A DNA stretch of 27,627 nt from an uncultured Muribaculaceae bacterium (GCA_934590135.1 CAKTOT010000021.1:1-27627), one strand, 5' to 3'. Counted from the first letter of the stretch, positions 1-8,057 are shown. Numbers and translations are program-made. Notes: generated by a model not told the origin, from the sequence alone.

Positions 1-225
1 GGTATGGAGTTGATATACAACAAACTGGTAAAGCATCTCGGCGACAACGGCGTTAAAGCCATGGAATCCACCGGCGCCGATTTCAATGCCGACATTCACG
101 AGGCTATAGCCACCATTCCCGCACCGGACGAGGCTCAAAAGGGCAAGGTCATCGACACCACCCAAAAAGGCTATACAATCAACGACAAAGTACTACGCCA
201 CGCCAAAGTCGTCGTAGCACAATAA
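1..225 (+). CDS. grpE: GrpE nucleotide exchange factor (C-terminal part, cut by window edge)
   Basis: This is the last 74 codons of GrpE, the cytoplasmic exchange factor that releases ADP from DnaK. The reading frame is open from the first base, so the start and the long N-terminal coiled coil lie outside the window. What remains is the beta-wing region: a helix (ELIYNKLVKHLGDNGV), then the family pattern of a small hydrophobic/acidic stretch (FNADIHEAIATIPAPDE), then the closing strand pattern with GYTINDKVLRHAKVVVAQ, matching the usual GrpE ending (GY-L-R-A-V-V). It lies 44 bp before dnaJ on the same strand, the usual grpE-dnaJ pair, and is probably co-transcribed with it. The apparent ATG at position 4 is an internal methionine. 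Confidence 0.93.
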   Translation, partial: GMELIYNKLVKHLGDNGVKAMESTGADFNADIHEAIATIPAPDEAQKGKVIDTTQKGYTINDKVLRHAKVVVAQ

Positions 226-269
226 TTTGAGAGGACGCACACGAGCATCCGATTGCACAATACAAAACA

Positions 270-1442
270 ATGGATAAAAGAGACTACTACGAAGTACTTG
301 GCGTGAGCAAAACTGCCACAGCGGACGAAATCAAAAAGGCATACCGCACACTCGCCATCAAATACCACCCCGACCGTCACCAAAGCGACCCCGAAGACAA
401 GAAAAAAGAAGCTGAGGAGAAGTTCAAAGAGGCAGCCGAGGCTTACGATGTGCTAAGCGACCCCGAAAAACGTCAAAAGTATGACCAGTATGGCCACAAT
501 ATGGGTCCGCAGGGATTCGGCGGCGGTGCCGGTGGATTCTACCACGCCGGCGGCATGTCCATGGACGATATATTCTCGCAATTCGGCGACATTTTCGGCG
601 GACGTATGCACTTCGGCGGCAACGCCGGCACACGAGCTCGCCGCAGCGTCAACCGCGGCTCGGACCTACGCATACGCGTCAAACTGACACTCGAAGACAT
701 CGCCAAAGGCGTCACCAAGACGCTTAAAATACCTACAGACGTCAAGTGCAGCCACTGTAACGGCACAGGAGCAAAAGACGGCACGGCGACAGCTACTTGC
801 CAAACCTGTCACGGCACCGGGGTGGTCACTCGCGTACAGCAAACAATACTCGGCGCTATGCAGACCCAGACAACCTGTCCGTCCTGCCACGGCTCGGGTA
901 AAGTCATCACCGAAAAATGTCCGTACTGCCACGGCACAGGCGTACAACGTCAAGACCGCGAAGTAACTTTCACCATACCCGCCGGTGTCACCGACGAAAT
1001 GGTACTGACACTGCGCGGCGAAGGCAATGCTGCGCAAAACGGCGGTGTCAACGGCGACTTGCTCGTAGTCATCGAGGAGCTGAAACACCCCGAACTGATA
1101 CGCGACGGCAACGATGTGATATACAACTTGATGCTTGACCTTCCCACAGCCATACTCGGCGGCAATGTCGAAGTACCCACCATCAGCGGACGCGCAAGAC
1201 TGAAAATAGCCCCCGGCACCCAACCCGGCAAGATTCTGCGTATGCGCGGCAAGGGCCTACCCGAATATGACAGCCGAAACGTAGGCGACGAGCTCATCAA
1301 CGTAATGGTATACATCCCCGAGACTCTCTCTGCCGACGAAAAAGCCGCCATCGAGAAACTACAAGGCTCGGCCAACTTCAAGCCCTCCGAGGAAGACAAG
1401 CAGCGCCTATTCTCCAAATTCAAACACATCTTCGAAGACTAA
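270..1442 (+). CDS. dnaJ: Chaperone protein DnaJ (type I Hsp40)
   Basis: Cytoplasmic co-chaperone that delivers unfolded proteins to DnaK and stimulates its ATPase. The 390-residue length is normal for full-length type I DnaJ. The J domain covers about residues 4-72 with the essential HPD at 33-35. A Gly/Phe-rich linker follows (about 73-125). The zinc domain holds four CxxCxGxG repeats between residues 160 and 224 (CSHCNGTG, CQTCHGTG, CPSCHGSG, CPYCHGTG), enough for two Zn sites. The C-terminal substrate-binding beta domains run to about residue 370. It follows grpE by 44 bp and precedes gluQ by 17 bp, suggesting one transcript. Its partner dnaK is in the same window, about 22 kb away. Confidence 0.97.
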   Translation: MDKRDYYEVLGVSKTATADEIKKAYRTLAIKYHPDRHQSDPEDKKKEAEEKFKEAAEAYDVLSDPEKRQKYDQYGHNMGPQGFGGGAGGFYHAGGMSMDDIFSQFGDIFGGRMHFGGNAGTRARRSVNRGSDLRIRVKLTLEDIAKGVTKTLKIPTDVKCSHCNGTGAKDGTATATCQTCHGTGVVTRVQQTILGAMQTQTTCPSCHGSGKVITEKCPYCHGTGVQRQDREVTFTIPAGVTDEMVLTLRGEGNAAQNGGVNGDLLVVIEELKHPELIRDGNDVIYNLMLDLPTAILGGNVEVPTISGRARLKIAPGTQPGKILRMRGKGLPEYDSRNVGDELINVMVYIPETLSADEKAAIEKLQGSANFKPSEEDKQRLFSKFKHIFED

Positions 1443-1459
1443 GCCACTGCGATACAGAT

Positions 1460-2362
1460 ATGAGCGTACACAGCTCGCATGACGCCCCCGTATGTGGACG
1501 GTTTGCTCCGTCGCCTACGGGGCGTATGCATTTAGGCAATATCTATACCGCCATACTATCCTGCTATCACGCTCGCCGCAATGGCGGCCGCTGGATACTA
1601 CGTATCGAAGACCTGGACCCTCAGCGGTCGCGCCCCGAGTATGCCGACATCCTAATGGACGACTTGCAATGGCTGGGATTGGAGTGGGACGGCGAACCTC
1701 AATACCAAAGCCGTAGACACGACATCTATGCCGAGGCACTCCGTCGGCTATCCTCCCTCAGACTTGTCTATCCATGCCGGTGCACACGCGCCGACATTAT
1801 GGCAACCCAAGCACCGCACCAAAGCGATGGCCATATCGTCTATGCCGGCACCTGTCGTCCGAGTGAACCGGTATATGACGCTGCATCCTTGTCCGAGACT
1901 TTGCGCATAATGGTACCGCCCTACCCTGAATTCTTGCAAGAAAGCAGAGGCACAAACGTCGCCTTTGACGATATGATACACGGCCACATAGACATAAATC
2001 TCGCCGAGACCTTCGGCGACTTCGTGCTACGACGACGCGACGGCGCCTGGGCATACCAATTGGCTGTAGCCGTAGATGATGCATTGATGGGCATAACTCA
2101 GGTAGTACGCGGCGAGGACCTACTACTGTCCACCGCCGTACAGCGGTATATCCAAGACCTACTTGACCTGCCTATGCCTACGGAGTATATACACCTGCCA
2201 CTGCTGTGCAACCAAGCCGGGCAACGCCTATCCAAGCGCGACGGAGCTATGGCCATGGATCAACTGCGTATGCGATATACGCCCCGACAAATCTTTGAAA
2301 TGATATGTCTGCGTGCCGGACTGGACACGGATGATGTCCTGTCCGTCATACACCCAAAGTAG
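1460..2362 (+). CDS. gluQ: Glutamyl-Q tRNA(Asp) synthetase
   Basis: Truncated relative of glutamyl-tRNA synthetase. In characterised members it activates glutamate and attaches it to queuosine at position 34 of tRNA-Asp. Visible features: GRFAPSPTGRMHLGN (HIGH motif as HLGN, residues 24-27), IEDLDPQRSRP, and the KMSKS equivalent RLSKR at 256-260. The zinc-binding set C106, C108, Y128 and C132 fits the GluQ-RS pattern (CxC, then Y-x3-C). The 300-residue protein has no C-terminal anticodon-binding domain, as expected for this family and unlike full GltX. It starts 17 bp after dnaJ, so it is probably in the grpE-dnaJ transcript. The downstream neighbour is convergent. Confidence 0.93.
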   Translation: MSVHSSHDAPVCGRFAPSPTGRMHLGNIYTAILSCYHARRNGGRWILRIEDLDPQRSRPEYADILMDDLQWLGLEWDGEPQYQSRRHDIYAEALRRLSSLRLVYPCRCTRADIMATQAPHQSDGHIVYAGTCRPSEPVYDAASLSETLRIMVPPYPEFLQESRGTNVAFDDMIHGHIDINLAETFGDFVLRRRDGAWAYQLAVAVDDALMGITQVVRGEDLLLSTAVQRYIQDLLDLPMPTEYIHLPLLCNQAGQRLSKRDGAMAMDQLRMRYTPRQIFEMICLRAGLDTDDVLSVIHPK

Positions 2363-2433
2363 TAAGGCAACTACGTACGATTCAGCAAATCACCCCCCCC
2401 GAAAAAGCAGCGGTAATACGAGATGTTACGGCA

Positions 2434-3075
2434 TTATTTCCGGCGATGCCGCACGTATTGCTCGTGCACAATTGTCGCCGTCGGCACACCGTCAAGCCAA
2501 CGGCGCAAAGTAGGCATATCCAAGCTGTCCGTTTGCGAGTAATAGTCCCCCAAGCGCAGCCCGATGACATAGCCAATGGACGCATCAAACATCGCTTCGC
2601 GACCACTATACGATGCAACCTCCGTCAACTCGGACGCCCAATTATCCAAATCGGTGGTCGCTTTGGCGCTTAGTGACACCGATTTGTCACCGCGACAGCG
2701 TTCCATCCTACGCCAAAAGTACAGCCAATCGCGCGACAACGGATTGAGAAACAGCAGCGTGCCACCATCCACATAGTATTTGAAAATGCGCTTCATCTGC
2801 GACTCGGACACCGTATCCATCATCCCGCGCGGTATGACCACTGCCTTGACCCCGGATGCGTCCGGCGAACTCACACAACGGAAGTCGCCGAGTATCGTTT
2901 TTTCAGCAGCACTATAAGATGCCGTAGGCACGCACAACGCCGGAGCGCTTCCCGTAGCTATGCTATCCTCCTGATTTTCGCTACGTTCGTCACTCTTGCC
3001 TTTGGTACTGCATGCAGCCATAGCCATCAATAATACGACAATCACAATTGCCGCGCTTTTGCATCGTAAATTCAT
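2434..3075 (-). CDS. Predicted lipoprotein, function unknown
   Basis: A 213-residue protein with a lipoprotein signal: short basic start (MNLRCK), hydrophobic core, and lipobox MAAC with the modified cysteine at residue 22. A Ser/Asp/Glu-rich linker of about 20 residues follows. The mature part has an alpha/beta look, with a strand reading VKAVVIPRGMMD, an alpha helix, then GGTLLFLNPLSRDW, which resembles the parallel-sheet core of glutamine-amidotransferase-like or DUF4350-like domains, but no catalytic residues can be assigned. Its ATG overlaps the stop of the exonuclease gene in an ATGA, indicating translational coupling and joint expression. I do not recognise the family; a periplasm-facing, lipid-anchored location is inferred from the signal. 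Confidence 0.82.
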   Translation of the reverse strand: MNLRCKSAAIVIVVLLMAMAACSTKGKSDERSENQEDSIATGSAPALCVPTASYSAAEKTILGDFRCVSSPDASGVKAVVIPRGMMDTVSESQMKRIFKYYVDGGTLLFLNPLSRDWLYFWRRMERCRGDKSVSLSAKATTDLDNWASELTEVASYSGREAMFDASIGYVIGLRLGDYYSQTDSLDMPTLRRWLDGVPTATIVHEQYVRHRRK

Positions 3076-3917
3076 ATCACTTTGAGTTTTTTCAGTTGAA
3101 CATAGCAGTCGTGCACCGCACGTACATCCGCAGCGCCGTTGTGGGCATTCTCAAAATCGTGACCGAAAAGAATGTAGTATAATTCGGATAGTCGCGGCCA
3201 TTTGTAGACATACACAGGATGCGGTATAGCGCAAAACGCAGTTGACAATTTCATTGTACACACCATCGGCATACCATCAAGCACATCGGCACGTCCCAGC
3301 CGACGACATTCGGCTCCAATGACATTACGGTCAAACCAAATATTATGACCCACCAGACGCGCACAACCCTCAGCATCGGCTGCAAATACTTCGAGAGCAT
3401 CGGAGAGGTCCACACCCTCGCGCATAGCCGTTGCAGTATCGATGCCATGAATATCAACCACCTCCTCAGGTATAGCAAATCCGCACGGACGCACTATCAA
3501 ATCGCCGTCGCGCACTATAGTACCCGAGCCATCCACTACAAGCCAACTGAGGCGCACCATACGCGGCCAATTCTCGGGGCACTCGGAACATGGCACCTCA
3601 CTGTTGAGTGCCAGTCCCGTAGTCTCAACATCAACCATTAAAACCTTTTCGGTATGCCCGGGTGCTCCATACTCAATATCCGTTTCACCGGCGACAGCAT
3701 CAGGATCTTCCGTTGCCACGTCATACTCCCGCACCGGCGGCACACGTCGTACCGACTCAGCCAATGACCTTTCAGGTTCGGATGCAGCATCCGCTTCGGA
3801 CAAGTCTACAGACGCTCGTCGATGCCGACATCGACGCCACCGACGCCATATAACAACAATAGCAAGGCACACAACTGTGGTGCCCAATATCAAAAAATAT
3901 GCTGTGTCGTTTTCCAC
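3072..3917 (-). CDS. Membrane-anchored DnaQ-like (DEDDh) 3'-5' exonuclease
   Basis: 281 residues. The N-terminus carries one transmembrane segment (about residues 6-24) followed by an Arg-rich cluster (WRRWRRCRHRR), predicting a cytoplasmic enzyme domain held at the inner membrane. An acidic linker (about 35-88) leads to the exonuclease fold. Exo I is DVETTG with D96 and E98; Exo II is GHNIWFDRN with D196; Exo III is HNGAADVRAVHD with H259 and D264. This is the full DEDDh set, so activity on DNA or RNA 3' ends is likely. Many Bacteroidetes carry stand-alone DnaQ-like proteins; the membrane anchor is less usual. It is coupled to the downstream lipoprotein by a 4-bp ATGA overlap. No clear TAnnTTTG promoter is visible just upstream. 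Confidence 0.88.
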   Translation of the reverse strand: MENDTAYFLILGTTVVCLAIVVIWRRWRRCRHRRASVDLSEADAASEPERSLAESVRRVPPVREYDVATEDPDAVAGETDIEYGAPGHTEKVLMVDVETTGLALNSEVPCSECPENWPRMVRLSWLVVDGSGTIVRDGDLIVRPCGFAIPEEVVDIHGIDTATAMREGVDLSDALEVFAADAEGCARLVGHNIWFDRNVIGAECRRLGRADVLDGMPMVCTMKLSTAFCAIPHPVYVYKWPRLSELYYILFGHDFENAHNGAADVRAVHDCYVQLKKLKVI

Positions 3918-3969
3918 TGCTGAGACGTTTGGTATGACACGGGGTCTTGGCTGCTATACTATTGAATAC

Positions 3970-4011
3970 CAAAATACAAAGAGAGCCGTCATCGCGTGGT
4001 GACAGCTCTCT
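3970..4011 (-). terminator. Intrinsic terminator downstream of tRNA-Glu
   Basis: Arms 3980-3991 and 4000-4011 form a 12-bp stem with an 8-nt loop. On the minus-strand transcript the one imperfect pair is a U-G wobble, whereas on the plus strand it would be a C-A mismatch, so the element favours the minus direction. The minus strand continues into a T-rich stretch (TTTGTATTTT). It sits 12 nt past the tRNA 3' end. Confidence 0.75.
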
Positions 4012-4023
4012 GCATTCGGCGAG

Positions 4024-4096
4024 TAGCGAATTCGGGAATCGAACCCGAGTCTCCACCTTGAGAGGGTGGCGTGCTAGGCCACTACACTAAATCGCC
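4024..4096 (-). tRNA. tRNA-Glu (anticodon CUC)
   Basis: Read on the minus strand this 73-nt segment folds as a cloverleaf. The acceptor 5' strand is GGCGATT. The D stem is GTGT/GCAC with GG in the loop. The anticodon stem is CCACC/GGTGG with loop CTCTCAA, giving anticodon CUC (reads GAG). The variable loop has 4 nt as in tRNA-Glu. The T arm is TCGGG-TTCGAAT-CCCGA, followed by acceptor 3' strand ATTCGCT and discriminator A. CCA is not encoded. The acceptor stem holds a G1-U72 wobble and a U6-U67 mismatch. A good promoter lies 14 nt upstream and a terminator follows, so it appears to be a single-gene unit. Confidence 0.93.
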
Positions 4097-4110
4097 GTGG
4101 TTTTATGCCA

Positions 4111-4118
4111 CAAAGGTA
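4111..4118 (-). promoter_or_regulatory. Bacteroidetes-type -7 element for tRNA-Glu
   Basis: On the minus strand the sequence is TACCTTTG, an exact match to TAnnTTTG. The predicted transcription start is about 8 nt before the tRNA 5' end. The -33 region has CTTG 19 nt further upstream (4138-4141), a one-base departure from TTTG. Confidence 0.65.
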
Positions 4119-4324
4119 CGGCTTTTTCGCGACACGGCAAGGGGCAAACACATTTTTCGCCCCGTTTTAAGATTTTTTTTGAAAACAGCGAAGCATCTGA
4201 GCATATCTTTTGGATGATGAGTAGCAAAGCGTATGACAGCTTTCACACAGCGTCCGATTGACATCTAACATAAACTATACAGCGATGCACCTCTCGCCAA
4301 TCGCAAGTGCAACTGTCTCGAATA

Positions 4325-4356
4325 TTTGGTTGAATGACACTATCTGAGTAATTTTG
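4325..4356 (+). promoter_or_regulatory. Promoter (-33/-7) for the 4397 gene
   Basis: TTTG at 4325-4328, 20 nt spacer, TAATTTTG at 4349-4356. Both boxes match the Bacteroidetes sigma-ABfr consensus (TTTG, then TAnnTTTG, about 20 nt apart). This is the best-formed promoter in the window and leaves a 5' leader of about 35 nt. Confidence 0.75.
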
Positions 4357-4396
4357 CATTACCGAAGAAACACTTCGCACTATAAGCATAAACACA

Positions 4397-5653
4397 ATGC
4401 ACATGGACAAGCAATACCCCAAAGGGCTGATGGAAGCCCTGACTTCACTACGCGACTACTGCGCCAGAAACGACTATAAAGGCTGGGATCCCTACGATGG
4501 ACTCAACTCCAAGGTATTTCGCGCAATTCCTTTGATAGGACACAGCGCTATCATACGCCTGTGCTGGATACAGCTTTTCAAGCGCTCACCGCTTAACCTG
4601 CGTCCTCTATTGCTTGTGCCCAAACAGCACAATGCCAAAGGCATAGCCCTGGCCGTACAAGCGCATTGCGAATTGTATCACGCAGTCGAGGCCGACCCGT
4701 CATTAGCCGAAGTACTCGGGGACAAAGACACTATTAAAGCCGAAATCAGCCGCTTGTCACAGTTGCTTGTATCACTGGCCACGCCCGGATTCAGCGGTCC
4801 GGCATGGGGCTACAACTTCCCCTGGCAATGCCGCCGCGAATTCCTATTTCCGGCAGGACAACCCACCGTTGTCGCCACCAATTTTGCCGTATGGGCACTA
4901 CTCGATGCCTACGACATCACCGGCGACGAAACGCTTAAAGACACCGCCTGCGCCGCCGCACGCTTCGTTACCGATGATCTTCGACGCACCCCGCACGCCG
5001 GAGGCGTCATCCTATCCTACTCGACCATGGCGGGCAATGACACCATATACAATGCCTCGCTGCTGGGGTCACGCCTACTTACACGCATATATACCTACAC
5101 CAAGGACGAGAGCCTGCTTGACTTGGCCAGGCAGTCGCTGAAAGCCTGCGCCGCCGAGCAGCGCCCCGACGGCTCATGGACCTACGGCTTGAAACCGGTC
5201 ACCGGATGGGTAGACTCGTTCCATACAGGCTACAACCTTGATGCATACGCCGATTACGCACGACTGACCGGCGATAAAACTTACGATGAAGTATTACAAC
5301 GCGGACTCGCCTACTACACCTCGACGTTCTTTGATGCCTCGGACGGCACACCGTCATACTATAACAATAATCGATATCCCATTGACATCCATTGTCCGGG
5401 GCAACTTCCGGTAACATTAGACACAACAAATAGTTACGATGAGTATCGTCCACTGGCACTAAAAGTTCTTCGCTGGACATTGGACAATATGCGCCAAAGT
5501 GACGGCACCTTTATATATCAGAAAAAACCCGGCATATCATCACGCATTCCGTACATGCGGTGGTCACTCACCTTCGAGTTGCGTTCGCTGGCCGTCACCC
5601 TTCGTCGCGAGGCACAGCGCCGCGCTACGGCCACCGCCCGAACCGAAGACTAA
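4397..5653 (+). CDS. Predicted alpha/alpha-toroid protein, function unknown
   Basis: 418 residues without a signal peptide, so probably cytoplasmic. The sequence repeats a pattern of paired helices with aromatic/glycine turns: TPGFSGPAWGYNFPWQCRREF, then ALLDAYDITGDETLKDTA, ASLLGSRLLTRIYTYTKDESLLDLA, RPDGSWTYGL, and YADYARLTGDKTYDEV. That spacing, with GD-T-L turns and PDGSW motifs, is typical of (alpha/alpha)6 barrels such as those in glycoside hydrolases, epimerases and prenyltransferase-like proteins. Bacteroidetes homologues are often found near envelope-polysaccharide genes. I cannot name a catalytic pair or substrate. It has its own promoter (4325-4356); a second in-frame ATG at 4403 is an equally possible start. 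Confidence 0.83.
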   Translation: MHMDKQYPKGLMEALTSLRDYCARNDYKGWDPYDGLNSKVFRAIPLIGHSAIIRLCWIQLFKRSPLNLRPLLLVPKQHNAKGIALAVQAHCELYHAVEADPSLAEVLGDKDTIKAEISRLSQLLVSLATPGFSGPAWGYNFPWQCRREFLFPAGQPTVVATNFAVWALLDAYDITGDETLKDTACAAARFVTDDLRRTPHAGGVILSYSTMAGNDTIYNASLLGSRLLTRIYTYTKDESLLDLARQSLKACAAEQRPDGSWTYGLKPVTGWVDSFHTGYNLDAYADYARLTGDKTYDEVLQRGLAYYTSTFFDASDGTPSYYNNNRYPIDIHCPGQLPVTLDTTNSYDEYRPLALKVLRWTLDNMRQSDGTFIYQKKPGISSRIPYMRWSLTFELRSLAVTLRREAQRRATATARTED

Positions 5654-5716
5654 GCTGTCGCCACAGACATCTAAACGTCGCAAATTCGTTTCGCGGAAAG
5701 ACAAACAAAACAAGCC

Positions 5717-5741
5717 GGAACTGCCATCAAGCGGTTCTTTC
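5717..5741 (+). terminator. Possible weak terminator after the 4397 gene
   Basis: Arms GAACTGC (5718-5724) and GCGGTTC (5731-5737) can form a 7-bp stem with one G-U pair and a 6-nt loop, followed by only TTT. It is short, so this is a tentative call. Confidence 0.35.
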
Positions 5742-5796
5742 GCAACCTTACCACGAAAAAGCGGCAAGACAATACCACTATTTGCAGAAATTTCAG

Positions 5797-5804
5797 TACC
5801 TTTG
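5797..5804 (+). promoter_or_regulatory. -7 element for pheS
   Basis: TACCTTTG matches TAnnTTTG exactly, about 55 nt before the pheS ATG. No TTTG occurs at the usual spacing; the nearest (5781-5784) is only 12 nt upstream, so the -33 box is weak or absent. Confidence 0.55.
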
Positions 5805-5859
5805 CACGATAAAAACCACCGGGTCGCACAACACCTCGGTCTAAAAACATTTCTCAGCA

Positions 5860-6879
5860 ATGAAGCAACGCATAGAGAACCTCAGCAAAGAAATACAAGC
5901 TCTGACAGCCTCCACCCCGGCAGAGGTAGAGGAACTGCGCATCAAATACCTCAGTAAAAAAGGCCTGATTGCCTCGCTTTTCAACGACTTCCGCACCGTC
6001 CCGGCCGACCAAAAGAAGGAAATGGGACAGCTGCTCAACCAGCTTAAAAACCTTGCGACAGACACCATCAACAATCTTCGTGACGCCCTATCATCCCAAG
6101 ACGAACTGCCGGCAGGACTTGACCTGACACGCACACCCTCGCCTATACCCATGGGCACACGCCACCCGCTGAGCCTCGTGCGCGAAGAAATCGTTGACAT
6201 ATTCCGCCGCTTAGGCTTCACCATCGCCGAAGGACCGGAAATCGAAGACGACTGGCACGTATTCTCTTCGCTGAACTTTGCGCCCGACCACCCCGCACGC
6301 GATATGCAGGATACTTTCTTCATACAGCGCAGTCCCGACGTGCTGCTTCGCACGCACACCTCATCGGTACAGACTCGCGTAATGGAGCATACCCAACCAC
6401 CCATTCGCATCATCTGCCCCGGACGCGTCTATCGCAACGAGGCCATCTCGGCACGTGCACACTGCTTCTTCCACCAAGTCGAGGCATTGTATGTGGACAA
6501 AAACGTCAGCTTTGCCGACCTACGTCAGACACTGCTGTACTTTGCTCGCGAAATGTTCGGAGCCGACACCAAGATACGCCTGCGCCCCAGTTACTTCCCC
6601 TTCACCGAACCATCTGCCGAAATGGACATCAGCTGTGACCTGTGCGGAGGCAAGGGCTGCAGCTTCTGCAAAGGCAGCGGATGGGTCGAAATCCTCGGCT
6701 GCGGTATGGTGGACCCCAACGTCCTCGAAGCCTGCGGCATAGACTCGAAAGTATACTCCGGCTTCGCACTGGGCATGGGCATCGAACGCATCACCAACCT
6801 CAAATACCGCGTCAAAGACCTACGTATGTTCTCCGAAAACGACACACGCTTCCTGGACGAATTTGCCGGCGCACACTGA
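5860..6879 (+). CDS. pheS: Phenylalanyl-tRNA synthetase alpha subunit
   Basis: Catalytic subunit of the cytoplasmic (alpha-beta)2 enzyme that charges tRNA-Phe. At 339 residues it is full length. The N-terminal coiled-coil tRNA-binding region covers about residues 1-85. The class II core carries motif 1 around TRHPLSLVREEIVDIFRRLGF, motif 2 at GRVYRNEAISARAHCFFHQVE, and motif 3 at GFALGMGIERITNLKYRVKD. EPSAEMDISC leads into a Cys4 insertion (C259, C262, C267, C270) that also occurs in PheS of Firmicutes such as Bacillus, so it is a family variant. The beta subunit gene pheT does not follow; the next gene is a fluoride channel, so pheS and pheT appear unlinked here. It has its own promoter at 5797. 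Confidence 0.96.
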   Translation: MKQRIENLSKEIQALTASTPAEVEELRIKYLSKKGLIASLFNDFRTVPADQKKEMGQLLNQLKNLATDTINNLRDALSSQDELPAGLDLTRTPSPIPMGTRHPLSLVREEIVDIFRRLGFTIAEGPEIEDDWHVFSSLNFAPDHPARDMQDTFFIQRSPDVLLRTHTSSVQTRVMEHTQPPIRIICPGRVYRNEAISARAHCFFHQVEALYVDKNVSFADLRQTLLYFAREMFGADTKIRLRPSYFPFTEPSAEMDISCDLCGGKGCSFCKGSGWVEILGCGMVDPNVLEACGIDSKVYSGFALGMGIERITNLKYRVKDLRMFSENDTRFLDEFAGAH

Positions 6880-7032
6880 TACGCCGACTACGTCCATACA
6901 GGGTGCAGCATTGACTTCGCGACAGCCTGCAACACAGCGCAATGTCATGACGCCTATTTGATGAAAGCCGCAACCAATTCCCGTCCAAATTAAATCCAGT
7001 TTCCGCCTATATTAATTCCAGCATCTGACGCC

Positions 7033-7410
7033 ATGTTTCACTGCTTGTTAGTTTTTCTCGGAGGCGGCATAGGTTCGCTATGCCGTTACGGAATACAGCA
7101 CATCTGCACCGGCAGCGCCACCTATCTCTATACACTGACAGCCAATATCTCGGGATGTCTCGCCATAGGCATAATATGGGCACTACTGAACACATGGCAC
7201 GCAGACAAAGCTTGGAGCCTGCTGCTGATTACCGGATTTCTGGGCGGATACACGACCTTCTCGGCATTTTCGCTGGACGTGGTACATCTTGTTCAAGTCG
7301 GCAAGACACTCACTGCCGCCGCTTACGCGACCGCAAGTGTGCTCGGCGGCTTAGCGGCTTGCGGCATCGGGCTGTATGCCACCCAACACATATTACGCTT
7401 TTTCGTATGA
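7033..7410 (+). CDS. crcB: Fluoride ion channel CrcB/FluC
   Basis: A 125-residue protein with four hydrophobic segments, the normal size for FluC, which works as a dual-topology dimer exporting fluoride across the inner membrane. Family motifs: GGGIGSLCRY (residues 10-19), the pore asparagine N38 in TANISG, and GFLGGYTTFSAFSLD (68-82) holding the conserved GG-TTFS stretch with F76. It is the first gene of a tightly packed run and overlaps the next start by ATGA. The 152-bp region upstream shows no fluoride riboswitch core and no clear TAnnTTTG box. Confidence 0.93.
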   Translation: MFHCLLVFLGGGIGSLCRYGIQHICTGSATYLYTLTANISGCLAIGIIWALLNTWHADKAWSLLLITGFLGGYTTFSAFSLDVVHLVQVGKTLTAAAYATASVLGGLAACGIGLYATQHILRFFV

Positions 7411-8057
7411 CCACAGACGAAAGATACCGCCAAGTCCTCGAAAGGCTAAACCGCGAGATTCCGATGCCGGAGACCGAGTTGCATTATGCCAACGGTTACC
7501 AGCTGCTTACAGCCGTGATATTGTCGGCCCAATGCACCGACAAACGCGTGAATATGATTACCCCGGCACTCTTTGCAGCCTACCCTTCGGCCGAAACCTT
7601 GGCCGAAGCGGACATTGCCGAAATATATGAGTACATCAAATCAGTATCCTACCCCAACAACAAGGCCAAGTCCTTATCCGGAATGGCCAAAGCGCTCACC
7701 CAACGCTTCGAAGGTAATGTCCCGGACAATATGGACGATCTGCTCAGCCTGCCCGGTGTAGGCCGCAAAACAGCCAATGTCATTCTGGCAGTTCTCTACG
7801 GACAGGCCGCCATGGCGGTAGACACCCATGTGTTTCGCGTAAGCAATCGCATAGGACTGACCGACAACTCGCGTTCCCCAATCGAAACCGAACGCACACT
7901 TATGCGCCATATCCCGGCACAACTGATACCCAAGGCTCATCATTGGCTCATACTACACGGCCGATACGTCTGCAAAGCCCGACGTCCGGACTGCGGCCAC
8001 TGCTACCTCACCGATTTATGCAAATACTACGCACGCCCGGACCAAGCAAAAGGCTAA
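7407..8057 (+). CDS. nth: Endonuclease III (DNA glycosylase/AP lyase)
   Basis: Base-excision repair enzyme that removes oxidised pyrimidines and cleaves abasic sites. With the ATG at 7407 the protein has 216 residues, the family's usual length. The frame stays open upstream, but that extension overlaps crcB and has no family similarity. The helix-hairpin-helix is LPGVGRKTANV with catalytic lysine K121; the catalytic aspartate is D139 in VDTHVFRV. The C-terminal iron-sulfur loop has C189-x6-C196-x2-C199-x5-C205, a complete [4Fe-4S] ligand set. The start overlaps the crcB stop as ATGA, suggesting translational coupling; the next gene begins 22 bp downstream. Confidence 0.95.
   Translation: MTTDERYRQVLERLNREIPMPETELHYANGYQLLTAVILSAQCTDKRVNMITPALFAAYPSAETLAEADIAEIYEYIKSVSYPNNKAKSLSGMAKALTQRFEGNVPDNMDDLLSLPGVGRKTANVILAVLYGQAAMAVDTHVFRVSNRIGLTDNSRSPIETERTLMRHIPAQLIPKAHHWLILHGRYVCKARRPDCGHCYLTDLCKYYARPDQAKG

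Larger units (their letters stand above)
4097..4396. other. 300-bp divergent intergenic region
   Basis: Lies between the tRNA gene (leftward) and the toroid-protein gene (rightward). It holds the tRNA promoter at its left end and a strong rightward promoter at 4325-4356. An AT-rich patch with a run of eight T lies near 4172-4180. I see no open frame with protein-like composition and no recognisable RNA gene. Confidence 0.6.

Noticed and set aside
2393..2400. Run of eight C as a phase-variation tract
   Set aside because: It lies between convergent gene ends, outside coding sequence and promoters, so slippage would have no obvious effect.
6880..7032. Possible fluoride riboswitch before crcB
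   Set aside because: No recognisable crcB-motif core (GG-GATGG and its pseudoknot partner) is present in the 152-bp leader.
7080..7406. Upstream extension of the endonuclease III frame
   Set aside because: It overlaps crcB completely, is Arg/His-rich shadow sequence, and the family starts at the ATG at 7407.
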